Virus record (IMG/VR): IMGVR_UViG_3300044641_007385
Coordinates: 1 to 34,869 of that record
Length of the DNA stretch: 34,869 bases
Direction: 5' to 3' (one strand)
From: a virus
Part shown: positions 21,167 through 29,858 of the stretch, in pieces
How positions within the stretch are numbered: the stretch's first letter is position 1
Layout: every line of letters starts with the position of its first letter
Program-made: the position numbers and the translations under genes
Notes under the pieces: model-generated
Databases searched by the model: none
What the model was told of the DNA's origin: nothing
Seen by the model: the letters and a program-made list of their open reading frames with translations, nothing else

Positions 21167-22394
21167 CTATGAAATTATAAATGTGTTCTAAGTCAAGATT
21201 GTCAACTGGCAACATTTTATGCTGAGATAAATGTAAATTATATTGTTTCATGCATGAATCAAAATTGTCAATCAACTCTTTTATGATTATGTTTTTAAAA
21301 TCTCCATAAAAATGATTAAAGTTATATTCCAATATTTCCTGCATTTCCAAATGCATCTGAATTAGTTCATGCTTTGGTAATTTACAAAGCTTTTCAAGTT
21401 CGGCAACAATCATTGATATTCTTCGGTCATGGTCTCTTTCGTTGTCATAACTTTCGTCTATCCACCTGTCAAATGTTTTAAAACCATAACTTTTAATATA
21501 ATTTAAGTTACCCGAAGACGAAACCAAAATAAATGGTCGTTTGGTTACTATTGGTTTAAAAATTTTTTCTGTGAGATGTAATTTATCCTCGTAAAAGATT
21601 GTTTCGGTTACCACGTTCCATAAAGAATCATACATAAATTGTTCGTTTATTTTGGAACTTGCGTCGTTGTAGTTGATGTTATCTAATATTAAAGGAGCAC
21701 TATCGGGATATAAGTATCTAAAAATATGTTTTTTTGCATCACTACTTAACTTTGAATTAAAATTCGTTACTTCTTCTTTTACTAAATCTCGTGATAACAA
21801 CGGGCAAGAAACATGGCCATATGGAAGTAAGTTTTTTTCCTTCAAATGTGATAGTAGATTTAGTCTGTAACTTCTATTATTTGTAATCAAGTGATTTAGG
21901 CAAATAAATACTTTATCAAAACTGTAGTGTGAAAAATTGAGATACTTGTAATCTTTAAACCAACTTAACGCCGCAAATCCGTGGAAGAAAAAATACCAGT
22001 CATAGATTTGCCATTTTTTGAGAAATTGTTTTTTATCGTCGCTTATTTCAGAATTGGCAAGAATCGTTATGTTACAGTCGTTTAAAAAAAATGAGTCTAA
22101 ATTTTTTTCTAATAGAGTCCGTTGTGCGTTAGATTCTGAGAGCTTAGAATAGGTTATATAATGATCGCTATATTGTATAGTTTCCATATCAAATTTATTC
22201 AATGGTTCTTCGTGCCACCATATACATTTTCCGTTTGATTTACCTAAACTTGCTGAAGAATATGGATTGGTAAAGAGTAGAGCATAATCTAATATTTTTA
22301 TGGACCACCTTGGATTGAATCCCCAAGACTCGATTAGTAAAGGATTTAAAAATAACTCATGTATTACATTAATAAATTTTTCAGCGGAGATCAT
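21159..22394 (-). CDS. Glycosyltransferase-like protein, copy 2 of 3
   Basis: A 411-residue minus-strand gene. The C-terminal block LTEKIFKPIVTKRPFILVSS, then YGFKTFDRWIDESYDNERD, matches those of the genes at 1696 and 32931. The N-terminus is diverged, with AT-rich codons and many Lys, Asn and Tyr. It converges on the S11 peptidase (8-base overlap) and diverges from the dehydrogenase gene, the two ATGs being only five bases apart, so its promoter must lie inside that gene. No ribosome site is visible. The isolated reverse orientation suggests separate acquisition or movement within the genome. Confidence 0.6.
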   Translation of the reverse strand: MISAEKFINVIHELFLNPLLIESWGFNPRWSIKILDYALLFTNPYSSASLGKSNGKCIWWHEEPLNKFDMETIQYSDHYITYSKLSESNAQRTLLEKNLDSFFLNDCNITILANSEISDDKKQFLKKWQIYDWYFFFHGFAALSWFKDYKYLNFSHYSFDKVFICLNHLITNNRSYRLNLLSHLKEKNLLPYGHVSCPLLSRDLVKEEVTNFNSKLSSDAKKHIFRYLYPDSAPLILDNINYNDASSKINEQFMYDSLWNVVTETIFYEDKLHLTEKIFKPIVTKRPFILVSSSGNLNYIKSYGFKTFDRWIDESYDNERDHDRRISMIVAELEKLCKLPKHELIQMHLEMQEILEYNFNHFYGDFKNIIIKELIDNFDSCMKQYNLHLSQHKMLPVDNLDLEHIYNFIAN

Positions 22395-22399
22395 AAATT

Positions 22400-23626
22400 A
22401 TGAAAGTAGGTTTTATTGGTTTAGGTAAATTAGGATTGCTTTGTGCAGAAACTATAGCATTAAATTTTGATGTGACTGGCTATGATATTTACCCAAAACA
22501 AAGTGATAAAATAAAAATTTCTGATAATCTTAGAGGGGCAGTTGTAGATAAGGACATTATATTTGTTGCGGTACAAACTCCGCACGATCCAGATTATGAC
22601 GGATCCAAGCCCATAACGCATTTACCCAATAAAGATTTTGATTATACTATTGTTAAAAATGTTCTGAAAGAAATTGATGTTTGGGCACAACCTGACCAAT
22701 TGGTTGTTCTTATTTCTACGGTGTTACCAGGTACAGTTCGTCGAGAATTGAGAGATTGTATTACTATACCTCGTTTTATTTATAATCCGTACCTAATTGC
22801 AATGGGATCTGTAGAGTGGGATATGGTCAATCCTGAAATGGTAATTATTGGTACCGAGGATGGCAGTGAAACTGGTGATGCTAAACAACTTATAGATTTT
22901 TATCGTCCCCTTATGCAAAACGATCCACGCTATGTAGTAGGCACATGGGACGAAGCAGAAAGTATAAAAATATTTTATAATACATTTATCAGTACCAAAG
23001 TTGGATTAGTTAATATGATTCAAGACGTTGCAATGGCAAATGGTAATATCAATGTTGATGTTGTAACTGATGCACTTGCCAGTAGCACTATAAGAATTAT
23101 TAGTAAAAAATATATGACAGCTGGTATGGGTGATGCTGGCCCTTGTCATCCGAGAGATAATATAGCATTACGTTGGTTAGCCGAAAAGCTTAATCTTGGA
23201 TATGATATCTTTGATACTGTAATGCATGCCAGAGAACAACAAGCACGTAACATTGCAAAGTATTTAGGCAAAATACAAAGAAAGTACAATTTGCCAATTT
23301 TTATTATGGGTAAGGCATATAAACCTGATGTTGATTTTGTTGATGGCAGTTACAGTTTACTAATTGGGCATTATCTCGAGTCTTCACAAGTCAAGTTTTA
23401 TTATGTGGATCCTCTTACTGGTGATGATCCACCTTTTAGTGGAATACCGGTAATTGCATTTCTCGCACACAATAGAAATATCACATACGGATATACAGGT
23501 GAGCAATCAGAACAAGAATTATATGTAGATCTTGAACCTGGAAGTATCATAATTGATCCCTGGAGACAGTACAAAACAAATAAGGACTATCAAGTAATAT
23601 ACTATGGTAACACACGTATCGTTTAA
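22400..23626 (+). CDS. UDP-glucose/GDP-mannose dehydrogenase family protein
   Basis: Oxidises an NDP-sugar at C6 to the uronic acid using NAD+. The 408-residue protein has the N-terminal Rossmann motif GFIGLGKLG, ISTVLPGTV, then EAESIKIFYNTFISTKV (family Lys about residue 190) and GDAGPCHPRDN, holding the catalytic cysteine (C249); the usual form is GxGGxCxPKD. A C-terminal NAD/sugar-binding domain follows (IFIMGKAYKPDVDFVDGS). Motifs are kept with small changes, so activity is likely. Neighbouring glycosyltransferases point to a sugar acid attached to a phage or host surface. GGAG lies 14 bases upstream within the divergent gene. Confidence 0.88.
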   Translation: MKVGFIGLGKLGLLCAETIALNFDVTGYDIYPKQSDKIKISDNLRGAVVDKDIIFVAVQTPHDPDYDGSKPITHLPNKDFDYTIVKNVLKEIDVWAQPDQLVVLISTVLPGTVRRELRDCITIPRFIYNPYLIAMGSVEWDMVNPEMVIIGTEDGSETGDAKQLIDFYRPLMQNDPRYVVGTWDEAESIKIFYNTFISTKVGLVNMIQDVAMANGNINVDVVTDALASSTIRIISKKYMTAGMGDAGPCHPRDNIALRWLAEKLNLGYDIFDTVMHAREQQARNIAKYLGKIQRKYNLPIFIMGKAYKPDVDFVDGSYSLLIGHYLESSQVKFYYVDPLTGDDPPFSGIPVIAFLAHNRNITYGYTGEQSEQELYVDLEPGSIIIDPWRQYKTNKDYQVIYYGNTRIV

Positions 23627-24119
23627 TATTGCTAAATTTTGGGATGATGAATTCAAGCATCTTGATTACGTAAAAGAAAATTTCAATGATCCTGCCGCTC
23701 TAATAGAATGGGAAGATTCGGGATTTCGTGGACCGTTTGGTGGAATGATGTGTGACATGCGTAATACGCAGCCAACATGGAATCAGAAAATTATTGATTT
23801 TTTTACCACTTATGAAAAATGGAAAAACATTGGAACATCATATTATATGATGACTCCGGGAAGTAGTTTACCTCGTCATGTTGACACCTATAAAAAATAT
23901 ATTGAATTGTACAATTTGCAGGGCAAAGAACATCTCATACGTAGAGCAATAGTTTTTTTAGAGGATCGCAAACCTGGACACTTTGCTGAATGTGAGGATA
24001 TTGGCTATGCCAATTGGTCAGCAGGATTTACTTTGGTGTGGAACTGGAACAGCCCGCACGGAGCTTACAATATGGGTTTTGATCCAAGATACACGTTACA
24101 GATTACAGGGCATCTATGA
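23604..24119 (+). CDS. 2OG-Fe(II) dioxygenase-like protein (aspartyl/asparaginyl hydroxylase type)
   Basis: A 171-residue protein with a double-stranded beta-helix pattern. It shows PGSSLPRHVDTYKKY (H-x-D iron ligands), then RRAIVFLEDRKPGHF, and SPHGAYNMGFDPRYTLQITG with the distal iron His and the Arg that would hold 2-oxoglutarate. This arrangement is that of aspartyl/asparaginyl beta-hydroxylase-like oxygenases. It overlaps the dehydrogenase by 23 bases and the next gene by ATGA. The substrate is unknown; a protein side chain or small metabolite is possible. Confidence 0.7.
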   Translation: MVTHVSFNIAKFWDDEFKHLDYVKENFNDPAALIEWEDSGFRGPFGGMMCDMRNTQPTWNQKIIDFFTTYEKWKNIGTSYYMMTPGSSLPRHVDTYKKYIELYNLQGKEHLIRRAIVFLEDRKPGHFAECEDIGYANWSAGFTLVWNWNSPHGAYNMGFDPRYTLQITGHL

Positions 24120-25042
24120 TATATTCAGTTAATGAATGGGATCCAATCAAGGAAATTGTAGTTGGCAGAGCAGACTATGCCAATTGGCCCGGCAATGATC
24201 CGGTATTTTCTAAAGAGTCGAATAAGACCACTTGGAAGGCAACTCCTGTACCAAATGGTCCTGTACCGGACTGGATCATTGACGAAGCCAACCAAGATCT
24301 TGACATATTAGCGAACACACTCGAACAGTATGGTGCAGTAGTTCACAGACCAAAGGCAATTAACTATCAAGCACGCAGTGGCATGTATGGATACTGTCCA
24401 CGAGATAGACTGTTTATTTACGGTAGCACTATAGTTGATCCTGCAATGATGTATCCCTGCAGAGACATGGAAATAGAAGCATTAGACGATGTGGTTTACA
24501 AGGCAGATACAGTATATCGAATGCCGCGCAATGATAGATATGTAATGGATGCAGCAAATGCATTGAGACTAAATGATAAAATTTTATACTTAGAAAGTGT
24601 AAGTGGCAATTACCAAGCAGCACATTGGTTGATGAGAAAGTTTCCTGAAGTAAAATTTGAAATTTGTAATTTTTATTCTGGAGTACACATTGACAGTACA
24701 ATCGTGCCACTACGCGAAGGTTTAGTATTAGTAAACGCCAGTAGAGTAAATGCTGAAGATAATTTACCCAACATATTTAATTCGTGGGATGTTATATGGG
24801 CAACGGAGGACGACATTGTCGAACAGGATTTTTATCAATATCCTTATGCCAGCAAATGGATAGCCTTGAATATGTTGGTAGTTGATCCAAACACAGTCAT
24901 AGTAGACAAACACCAGGCCAAATTGATAAAAATATTAGAAAAACGTAAATTTACTGTTATTCCGTTAGAACTGCGTCATAGTAGGACGTTAGGCGGTGGG
25001 TTTCACTGTGTTACCTTGGATCTAATAAGACAAACTCAATAA
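24116..25042 (+). CDS. Amidinotransferase (glycine/inosamine amidinotransferase family)
   Basis: A 308-residue beta/alpha-propeller enzyme that transfers an amidino group, usually from arginine, to an amine through a Cys-amidino intermediate. The catalytic set is present: MDAANAL (Asp145), VHIDST (His191, with Asp193) and GGGFHCVTLD (Cys298), in the order and context of human AGAT Asp254, His303 and Cys407. The N-terminal VNEWDPIKEIVVG is also typical. The protein is shorter than animal AGAT but near the bacterial core length. It is linked by ATGA to the dioxygenase-like gene. Acceptor unknown; guanidination of a phage surface sugar or of a small metabolite fits the neighbours. Confidence 0.9.
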   Translation: MIYSVNEWDPIKEIVVGRADYANWPGNDPVFSKESNKTTWKATPVPNGPVPDWIIDEANQDLDILANTLEQYGAVVHRPKAINYQARSGMYGYCPRDRLFIYGSTIVDPAMMYPCRDMEIEALDDVVYKADTVYRMPRNDRYVMDAANALRLNDKILYLESVSGNYQAAHWLMRKFPEVKFEICNFYSGVHIDSTIVPLREGLVLVNASRVNAEDNLPNIFNSWDVIWATEDDIVEQDFYQYPYASKWIALNMLVVDPNTVIVDKHQAKLIKILEKRKFTVIPLELRHSRTLGGGFHCVTLDLIRQTQ

Positions 25043-25069
25043 ATAACTACATAATAATAAAAGGTTATC

Positions 25070-25810
25070 ATGAGTTTTGAAAGTTATACGGATTGTGTAT
25101 TCCGGGCGTTTGACCTGCACCAAAAACAATTAGACATAATAAAACGTAAAAAAGAAATTTTGGACGAAGTGTCAAGGTTTCATAATTTCGCGCCAACAAG
25201 CATATTATTTGTAGGATTCAGCCCTGCTATCTTGGCGGCAACATCCAAAGATATATTTGTTACAAGGATAAGCAAAGAATCACGGAATTTACTTGATTCT
25301 TATAATGTCAAGTATTTGTATATTTCAGATGATAACTTACTCGCTTACCATAAAAAGTTTGATGTAGTTGTTGCGCTTGATGAATATTTTACCTATGCAG
25401 AATCTGACAATCAACAACGTGACATGGTGTCGGAAATTTGTAACCTGGCCAAGGAATATGTGATAACTACTTGTAAGGATTATAAAAATCAAGAATTCAA
25501 AGATAGAGAATTTTCGGTACCTGCCTTGGTCCGAGGAAATAAAAATAATAACATATATTTAGAATTTCATGACTACGACTTGCAGGATCGAAATAACTGG
25601 ATCTCAATGATTTATGAAATAAAAAATGATGTGTTAAACAAAGTAGGGCCTTTTTTGAGGCGCACCATGTACTTCAAGCAATTGGCCAAATTTTCACATG
25701 ACGCAGGAGCAGTTGGATTTAGTGTACACAAAAACTCAATGTATAAAAGTTTAATCAAAAAAAATTACGAACATGTAATTAGTATTCGATTTGATAATAA
25801 TGGATCTTAA
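25070..25810 (+). CDS. Probable methyltransferase-like Rossmann protein
   Basis: A 246-residue protein with a helical N-terminus (ESYTDCVFRAFDLHQKQLDI), then a Rossmann pattern: SILFVGFSPAILAA (where methyltransferases have the glycine-rich SAM loop), an acidic turn, and KFDVVVALDEYFTYA. The glycine motif is degenerate, so SAM binding is uncertain. The second half carries Cys, His and aromatic residues. I recall similar proteins encoded just before fibre genes in T4-like cyanophages. AAAAGG precedes the ATG and AATAAATA lies 25 bases further up. It overlaps the fibre gene. Confidence 0.6.
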   Translation: MSFESYTDCVFRAFDLHQKQLDIIKRKKEILDEVSRFHNFAPTSILFVGFSPAILAATSKDIFVTRISKESRNLLDSYNVKYLYISDDNLLAYHKKFDVVVALDEYFTYAESDNQQRDMVSEICNLAKEYVITTCKDYKNQEFKDREFSVPALVRGNKNNNIYLEFHDYDLQDRNNWISMIYEIKNDVLNKVGPFLRRTMYFKQLAKFSHDAGAVGFSVHKNSMYKSLIKKNYEHVISIRFDNNGS

Positions 25811-27059
25811 CGAACATATAGGAAAAATTGTAGAAGGTTTACTTGATGAAATATCAGCAAACGTACTTGTAAGAGTGGATTCGCTGATATCTGCAACTAT
25901 TTCTGACAGACTACAACATTATAACTACGAAGCACATATTCAGGCAGCAGCCACAGAGGCTCTTGACCGCAAAGCATCGGAATATACCATTGATTCCAAA
26001 CGATTAGAAAAACGTATAGCAGACCGTATAGAGTTGGTGCTGCAAGATACTCAATCAACTACGACCGACTTAATTAACACTCAAATTGCTCAAAAAGTAG
26101 CCGCTGTAAATTTTAATCAAATGTTTGTTGATGCCATGAGTGGTCTTATTGCAGATAGATTACAAGAGTTTACATTTCCAGAACAAAGTATTAATGCCAC
26201 CGCTATTCAATTTGATAATTTTACTCTCTCTGGTGATAACATACGCGGCGGTTTGATTGAAGATTTTAGCAGCACTGGTATAGATGATCGAGCAACAGGA
26301 GTTGCTATTACTGTGCTCGACAATGCCACAGTTATAGAAAACAACTTGTATACTAAGGATTTAACCGTAGAGGGCACAGCAGTCATCAGCGGTAATCTCA
26401 GTATTACTGGAACTATGGATAAAGAAACAAACTTTTTCCAAGACTTAGTACGAAGCACTGCTTCGTCCACGCTATCTACTATCAATTCCAACTTATTCGA
26501 TAACTACAGTTCGCTGATATTTAACAAAATCAAAAACGAAGGTATCAATCTCAGTAAGATCCTATTAAATGATAGTGAAGTTATCACTGACAATGAGTTA
26601 GGCCCAACCATAATAAACAGTAACTTGCAACGACTGGGCTTGATAAAAGAACTACAGGTGAGTGGTGAAACACTACTGGCCGAAACACTGTATGTAACGC
26701 CAAAAAGAGTCGGCATCAACACTATTGAACCAAGTGGTGCACTTTCTATATGGGACCAAGAAGTTGAAATAGTGGCTGCAAAAAAAGCAGCTGATACTGC
26801 CAGTTTTGGTACACCAAGACAACAAAGAATGGTGTTGACATCAAATAACAAAGAAAATATAGTGTTAGAACCAAATGGATCTACTGTTATAAACGACCTA
26901 CGTATAGGCACAATGAGATTTACTACAGCATCACAACCTCCAAATTATGTGAGCGAGCCAGGACATGTGGTATGGAATACCAATCCCAGTTTGGGCGGAC
27001 CCATGGGGTGGATTTGTTTGGGTGCAGCCAATTGGGCCAACTTTGGCATCATAGATTAA
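25800..27059 (+). CDS. Fibre-like virion structural protein
   Basis: A 419-residue protein. Residues 1-125 are helical with a coiled-coil character (DRKASEYTIDSKRLEKRIAD). The middle is a repetitive beta-structure with VEGTAVISGNLSITGTM, a beta-helix or fibre-shaft pattern. The C-terminal part has TPKRVGINTIEPSGALSIWD followed by a domain with glycine, asparagine and tryptophan ending NWANFGIID. ATG 25800 is used; the TTG nine bases upstream is less likely. It looks like a tail or proximal fibre subunit. The radical SAM gene begins on its last stop base, so the two are coupled. Confidence 0.75.
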   Translation: MDLNEHIGKIVEGLLDEISANVLVRVDSLISATISDRLQHYNYEAHIQAAATEALDRKASEYTIDSKRLEKRIADRIELVLQDTQSTTTDLINTQIAQKVAAVNFNQMFVDAMSGLIADRLQEFTFPEQSINATAIQFDNFTLSGDNIRGGLIEDFSSTGIDDRATGVAITVLDNATVIENNLYTKDLTVEGTAVISGNLSITGTMDKETNFFQDLVRSTASSTLSTINSNLFDNYSSLIFNKIKNEGINLSKILLNDSEVITDNELGPTIINSNLQRLGLIKELQVSGETLLAETLYVTPKRVGINTIEPSGALSIWDQEVEIVAAKKAADTASFGTPRQQRMVLTSNNKENIVLEPNGSTVINDLRIGTMRFTTASQPPNYVSEPGHVVWNTNPSLGGPMGWICLGAANWANFGIID

Positions 27060-28369
27060 TGTTCGAAAAAACTTTCTGTTCAAGCCCGTGGTTTCACGTT
27101 AGGTTAAGCTACGATGGCGGATTTGAATCTTGCCGATGGGCCAAGAATCCACAAAGACTCTACAATTTTAAAAACACAACTATTATGCAGTATTATAATA
27201 GCGACCAAATGCAACAGTTACGACAACAGTTACTTGATGGTGAAAAACCTTTGCATTGTGACACCTGTTATTACGAAGAATCTTTTGGCAAATTAAATGG
27301 TAGAATTAGGCAGTTGAACAAGAGTGCTGTAGATGTCAATAACTTTGATTTAACTTTACGTAGTAGTCCGCATTACAATAATTTTAAATACAGTTTAGAT
27401 AATAATGGCCTGGCTAATTTAGAACCAGTAGACTTACAAATTGAACTGGGGAACAAATGTAATAGCGCATGTATCATGTGTAATCCGGAGGCCAGCAGTC
27501 GTCTTGAACCGGATTACAAAAAACTTCATAAAATTAATGCGGAGCTTTTTGCACAGCCAGCCACTTATACTTCATGGACACGAGACCACAACAACGTCAA
27601 ACGTTTTGTTGAACAAATATCAAGTATTAAAAATCTACGTTATGTACATTTTTTAGGTGGCGAAACACTGTACGAAGAAGCGTTTTACACCATATGTGAT
27701 AGACTAATAGAATCAGGGAAATCAAAAAATATCATTATAGGAACAACCACCAATGGTACAATTTACAATGACAATATCAAAAAATACGTACAGAATTTTA
27801 AACAATTTCATCTTGGGATAAGCATAGAATCAGTAACTGATCTGAACGACTACATAAGATGGCCAGGAAAAATTGATAGTATATTGCCAAACATAGATAA
27901 ATTTTTACAACTTCGTGACAGTAATCCTGAACTGTTTATTTCTTTACGTATCACTCCAAACGTGTTTACTATTTCGGAGATTGATAAATTGTTTACTTAC
28001 ATGATAGAAAATAAAGTAATAGCAGAAAGCTGTAATATTTTGCATAAACCAGATTGCTTGCGTATTGAATTAATTCCGGATGATATAAGGAAAGAAATAG
28101 TAACCAAAATTCAAGGCTTAATTGATTATTATGAATTGGATAAACAGGATTTGGTGAATATACGTAGAAGTGATACAATCAATCAAGTAATTGCAAACGT
28201 CGTTCTTGATTATTATCATTTTTTATGCAATTACGAAACTCCTATTGATGTAGAGCAGTCAAGATATCAGCTGATTGATTTTGTTAAAGCATTTGAATCA
28301 ATTAGGAATAATTCAATTTTAAATCATGTACCAAGATATGAAAAATTTCTTAGACTTTATGGCTATTGA
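27059..28369 (+). CDS. Radical SAM protein with N-terminal twitch-type cysteines
   Basis: A 436-residue enzyme. The start at 27059 overlaps the fibre stop (TAATG); a longer frame from 26972 only shadows the fibre gene. The radical SAM 4Fe-4S motif is CNSACIMC (C134, C138, C141), followed by HFLGGETLYEEA (the GGE SAM-binding strand) and GTTTNGT. Four cysteines ahead of the core (C7, C25, C67, C70; CSSPWFHV and LHCDTCYYEE) form an auxiliary twitch-like cluster. Twitch radical SAM proteins are known in T4-like marine phages with unknown substrates. Coupling to a fibre gene suggests a role in modifying the fibre or the glycan it carries, but that is inference. Confidence 0.9.
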   Translation: MFEKTFCSSPWFHVRLSYDGGFESCRWAKNPQRLYNFKNTTIMQYYNSDQMQQLRQQLLDGEKPLHCDTCYYEESFGKLNGRIRQLNKSAVDVNNFDLTLRSSPHYNNFKYSLDNNGLANLEPVDLQIELGNKCNSACIMCNPEASSRLEPDYKKLHKINAELFAQPATYTSWTRDHNNVKRFVEQISSIKNLRYVHFLGGETLYEEAFYTICDRLIESGKSKNIIIGTTTNGTIYNDNIKKYVQNFKQFHLGISIESVTDLNDYIRWPGKIDSILPNIDKFLQLRDSNPELFISLRITPNVFTISEIDKLFTYMIENKVIAESCNILHKPDCLRIELIPDDIRKEIVTKIQGLIDYYELDKQDLVNIRRSDTINQVIANVVLDYYHFLCNYETPIDVEQSRYQLIDFVKAFESIRNNSILNHVPRYEKFLRLYGY

Positions 28370-28685
28370 TCTTAAAGATCAAATTGAAGTTAAAATTAAA
28401 TTGATAGAGCATCATAATCCAGTCTATACATTTACAGTCAACGATTTGCCAGTAACAGATGTACTAAGAATTGGATTGCTTGATGATTTGCATTTTAGTT
28501 GTAATATAAGCAAAGGAGCTGTTGAAATTAGTAACATAACGGTAAATGGAAATCAAGTTATGCCCGTTTATCAACATTTATCGCACCCGCCTACCAATTG
28601 GATTACCCAAAATTGGTGCCTAACTATTCCCGGGCCATTTTACCCTTGGTATCACCAAATAACCGGTCAAGGTTGGACGGCTTGA
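28359..28685 (+). CDS. Hypothetical protein, about 108 residues
   Basis: A beta-rich protein (EVKIKLIEHHNPVYTFTVND, then VEISNITVNGNQVMPVY) ending in an aromatic segment (WITQNWCLTIPGPFYPWYHQ) rich in Trp, Pro and Tyr, which suggests a carbohydrate-binding surface. The start is uncertain: ATG 28359 overlaps the radical SAM stop by 11 bases and is preferred, while 28338 and 28326 would overlap it by 32 to 44. The stop is directly followed by the promoter for the small-protein array. Confidence 0.6.
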   Translation: MAIDLKDQIEVKIKLIEHHNPVYTFTVNDLPVTDVLRIGLLDDLHFSCNISKGAVEISNITVNGNQVMPVYQHLSHPPTNWITQNWCLTIPGPFYPWYHQITGQGWTA

Positions 28686-28710
28686 CCTAATCAAAATATA
28701 CTGCTATAAT
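28682..28710 (+). promoter_or_regulatory. Sigma70-like promoter of the small-protein array, predicted leaderless
   Basis: TTGACC (28682-28687), 17 bases, TATAAT (28705-28710). The ATG at 28716 lies five bases after the -10, so +1 falls within one base of the start codon. The spacer continues the pattern of a short or absent leader seen at 5738. Confidence 0.88.
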
Positions 28711-28715
28711 GCAGT

Positions 28716-28943
28716 ATGACTACCTTAATAATTGAAAAGGAACAGTGGAAGTTGGTACGTGACCGCATTGAAAATGATCACGGCCAAAATTTCTTTTTGA
28801 TTTCTTGGCGGGTTAAAAGAGAATTGGGGTTCACTGTTAGAACTTACTTTTTTTATGATAAAAACAAAGAACGTACTTCTGACATAAGACTGGATTTTGA
28901 TGATCCGGCTCGTGCAACTTATTTTCAGTTAAAATATCTATGA
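28716..28943 (+). CDS. Small-array protein 1, motif member (75 residues)
   Basis: First gene of the array and directly at the predicted transcription start, with no room for a ribosome site. The sequence is mixed alpha/beta (MTTLIIEKEQWKLVRDRIEN, then FFLISWRV) and ends DFDDPARATYFQLKYL, a variant of the shared C-terminal motif F-x-N/D-E-...-F-x-L-K/R-W/F. No enzyme motif is visible. Ends in an ATGA overlap with the next gene. Confidence 0.75.
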   Translation: MTTLIIEKEQWKLVRDRIENDHGQNFFLISWRVKRELGFTVRTYFFYDKNKERTSDIRLDFDDPARATYFQLKYL

Positions 28944-29290
28944 CTACTAATGCATATCTTGTTTATTGGTGTGAGGAAGGTCTGGAAAGTGTGGTTCCTA
29001 TCACGGAATACGAACAGTGGGATAGAGATAACACTTTTAAAGTGTTAAATAATCAAGAGACGGCACGTAATCCACTTAATCAGCTGATACAAAACATGTT
29101 GCTTAGAGCTCGTGTTAATGGTCAGAGACACTATGAACTTTATGCCATTGATTGCCAAGACGCGATTAGTAAAGAAGATATAGCACAAATGTTTGAGGAT
29201 GATCCACAAGCAGCAGCAGATTTGTTTAGATCACGCGGCCATCGACTGTACAGCGACCGTGCAGAAAAGAATCGTGTTCGAATCACATGA
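28940..29290 (+). CDS. Small-array protein 2 (116 residues)
   Basis: An acidic protein with a strand-rich start (NAYLVYWCEEGLESVVPITE) and a helical C-terminal half with DIAQMFEDDPQAAADLFRSR and a basic end. It lacks the shared C-terminal motif of its neighbours. It overlaps both adjacent genes as ATGA, so the cistrons are coupled. Function unknown. Confidence 0.75.
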   Translation: MTTNAYLVYWCEEGLESVVPITEYEQWDRDNTFKVLNNQETARNPLNQLIQNMLLRARVNGQRHYELYAIDCQDAISKEDIAQMFEDDPQAAADLFRSRGHRLYSDRAEKNRVRIT

Positions 29291-29604
29291 ACATACAAGA
29301 GATCGTTATACAAAAAGCAGCAAAAGAAATACAACTGGCGATTGATTTAGAAGTATTTCAATCGTTTTTTAATAATAAATCCATGAAGATAGTTTGGGAA
29401 AGAGATACAGCATATCCGTTAATAGTAGTTGCCAGAATTGCCTACGATCACGGACCCATTACTCAAACTGGATTAAGGGAACATGACCTTGAACCGATTC
29501 AACTATGGTGCATGCACAATAGATGTGGTAGGAGAACAAGTTTTGATACATTTAAATTTCGCAACGAAGCAGAGTTGTCATTGTTTTTGCTGAAGTGGGG
29601 ATAG
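29287..29604 (+). CDS. Small-array protein 3, motif member (105 residues)
   Basis: A helical beginning (EIVIQKAAKEIQLAIDLEVF) is followed by strands with VVARIAYDHG and a Cys pair (LWCMHNRCGRR) that could bind metal with nearby His. It ends FKFRNEAELSLFLLKWG, a clear copy of the shared motif. It starts in an ATGA overlap. Confidence 0.75.
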   Translation: MNIQEIVIQKAAKEIQLAIDLEVFQSFFNNKSMKIVWERDTAYPLIVVARIAYDHGPITQTGLREHDLEPIQLWCMHNRCGRRTSFDTFKFRNEAELSLFLLKWG

Positions 29605-29605
29605 T

Positions 29606-29857
29606 ATGCAATTTGCTTTTAGAGATGCACCTGAGTGGTTTTATGCTCATATAATAAAATGTTATATCGACGAACTTCACAGTATTCAGATGGCAGGTAA
29701 AAAAAATTCAGAATACAACGACGAACAATTTAAGCGGATAGCAGTAGAATTTTTTACCAACAAAGGGTTCACTGTTTGGCTGAATCAAGCAGGACAATTA
29801 TGGTTTGATGTAGATCCAAATAGTACCAAATGGACTTTTGAAATTTTAAGGACATGA
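29606..29857 (+). CDS. Small-array protein 4 (83 residues)
   Basis: Starts MQFAFRDAPEWFYAHIIKCY, then a helix with NDEQFKRIAVEFFTNKG and beta-strands (FTVWLNQAGQLWFDV) ending in WTFEILRT. It has no obvious shared C-terminal motif, though its helix-strand-strand order resembles the motif members. It lies one base after the previous stop. Function unknown. Confidence 0.7.
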   Translation: MQFAFRDAPEWFYAHIIKCYIDELHSIQMAGKKNSEYNDEQFKRIAVEFFTNKGFTVWLNQAGQLWFDVDPNSTKWTFEILRT

Positions 29858-29858
29858 C

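Noticed and set aside
26972-27058. N-terminal extension of the radical SAM frame
   Set aside because: Out-of-frame overlap with the end of the fibre gene; ATG 27059 overlaps the fibre stop by one base in the same way as many other junctions here.
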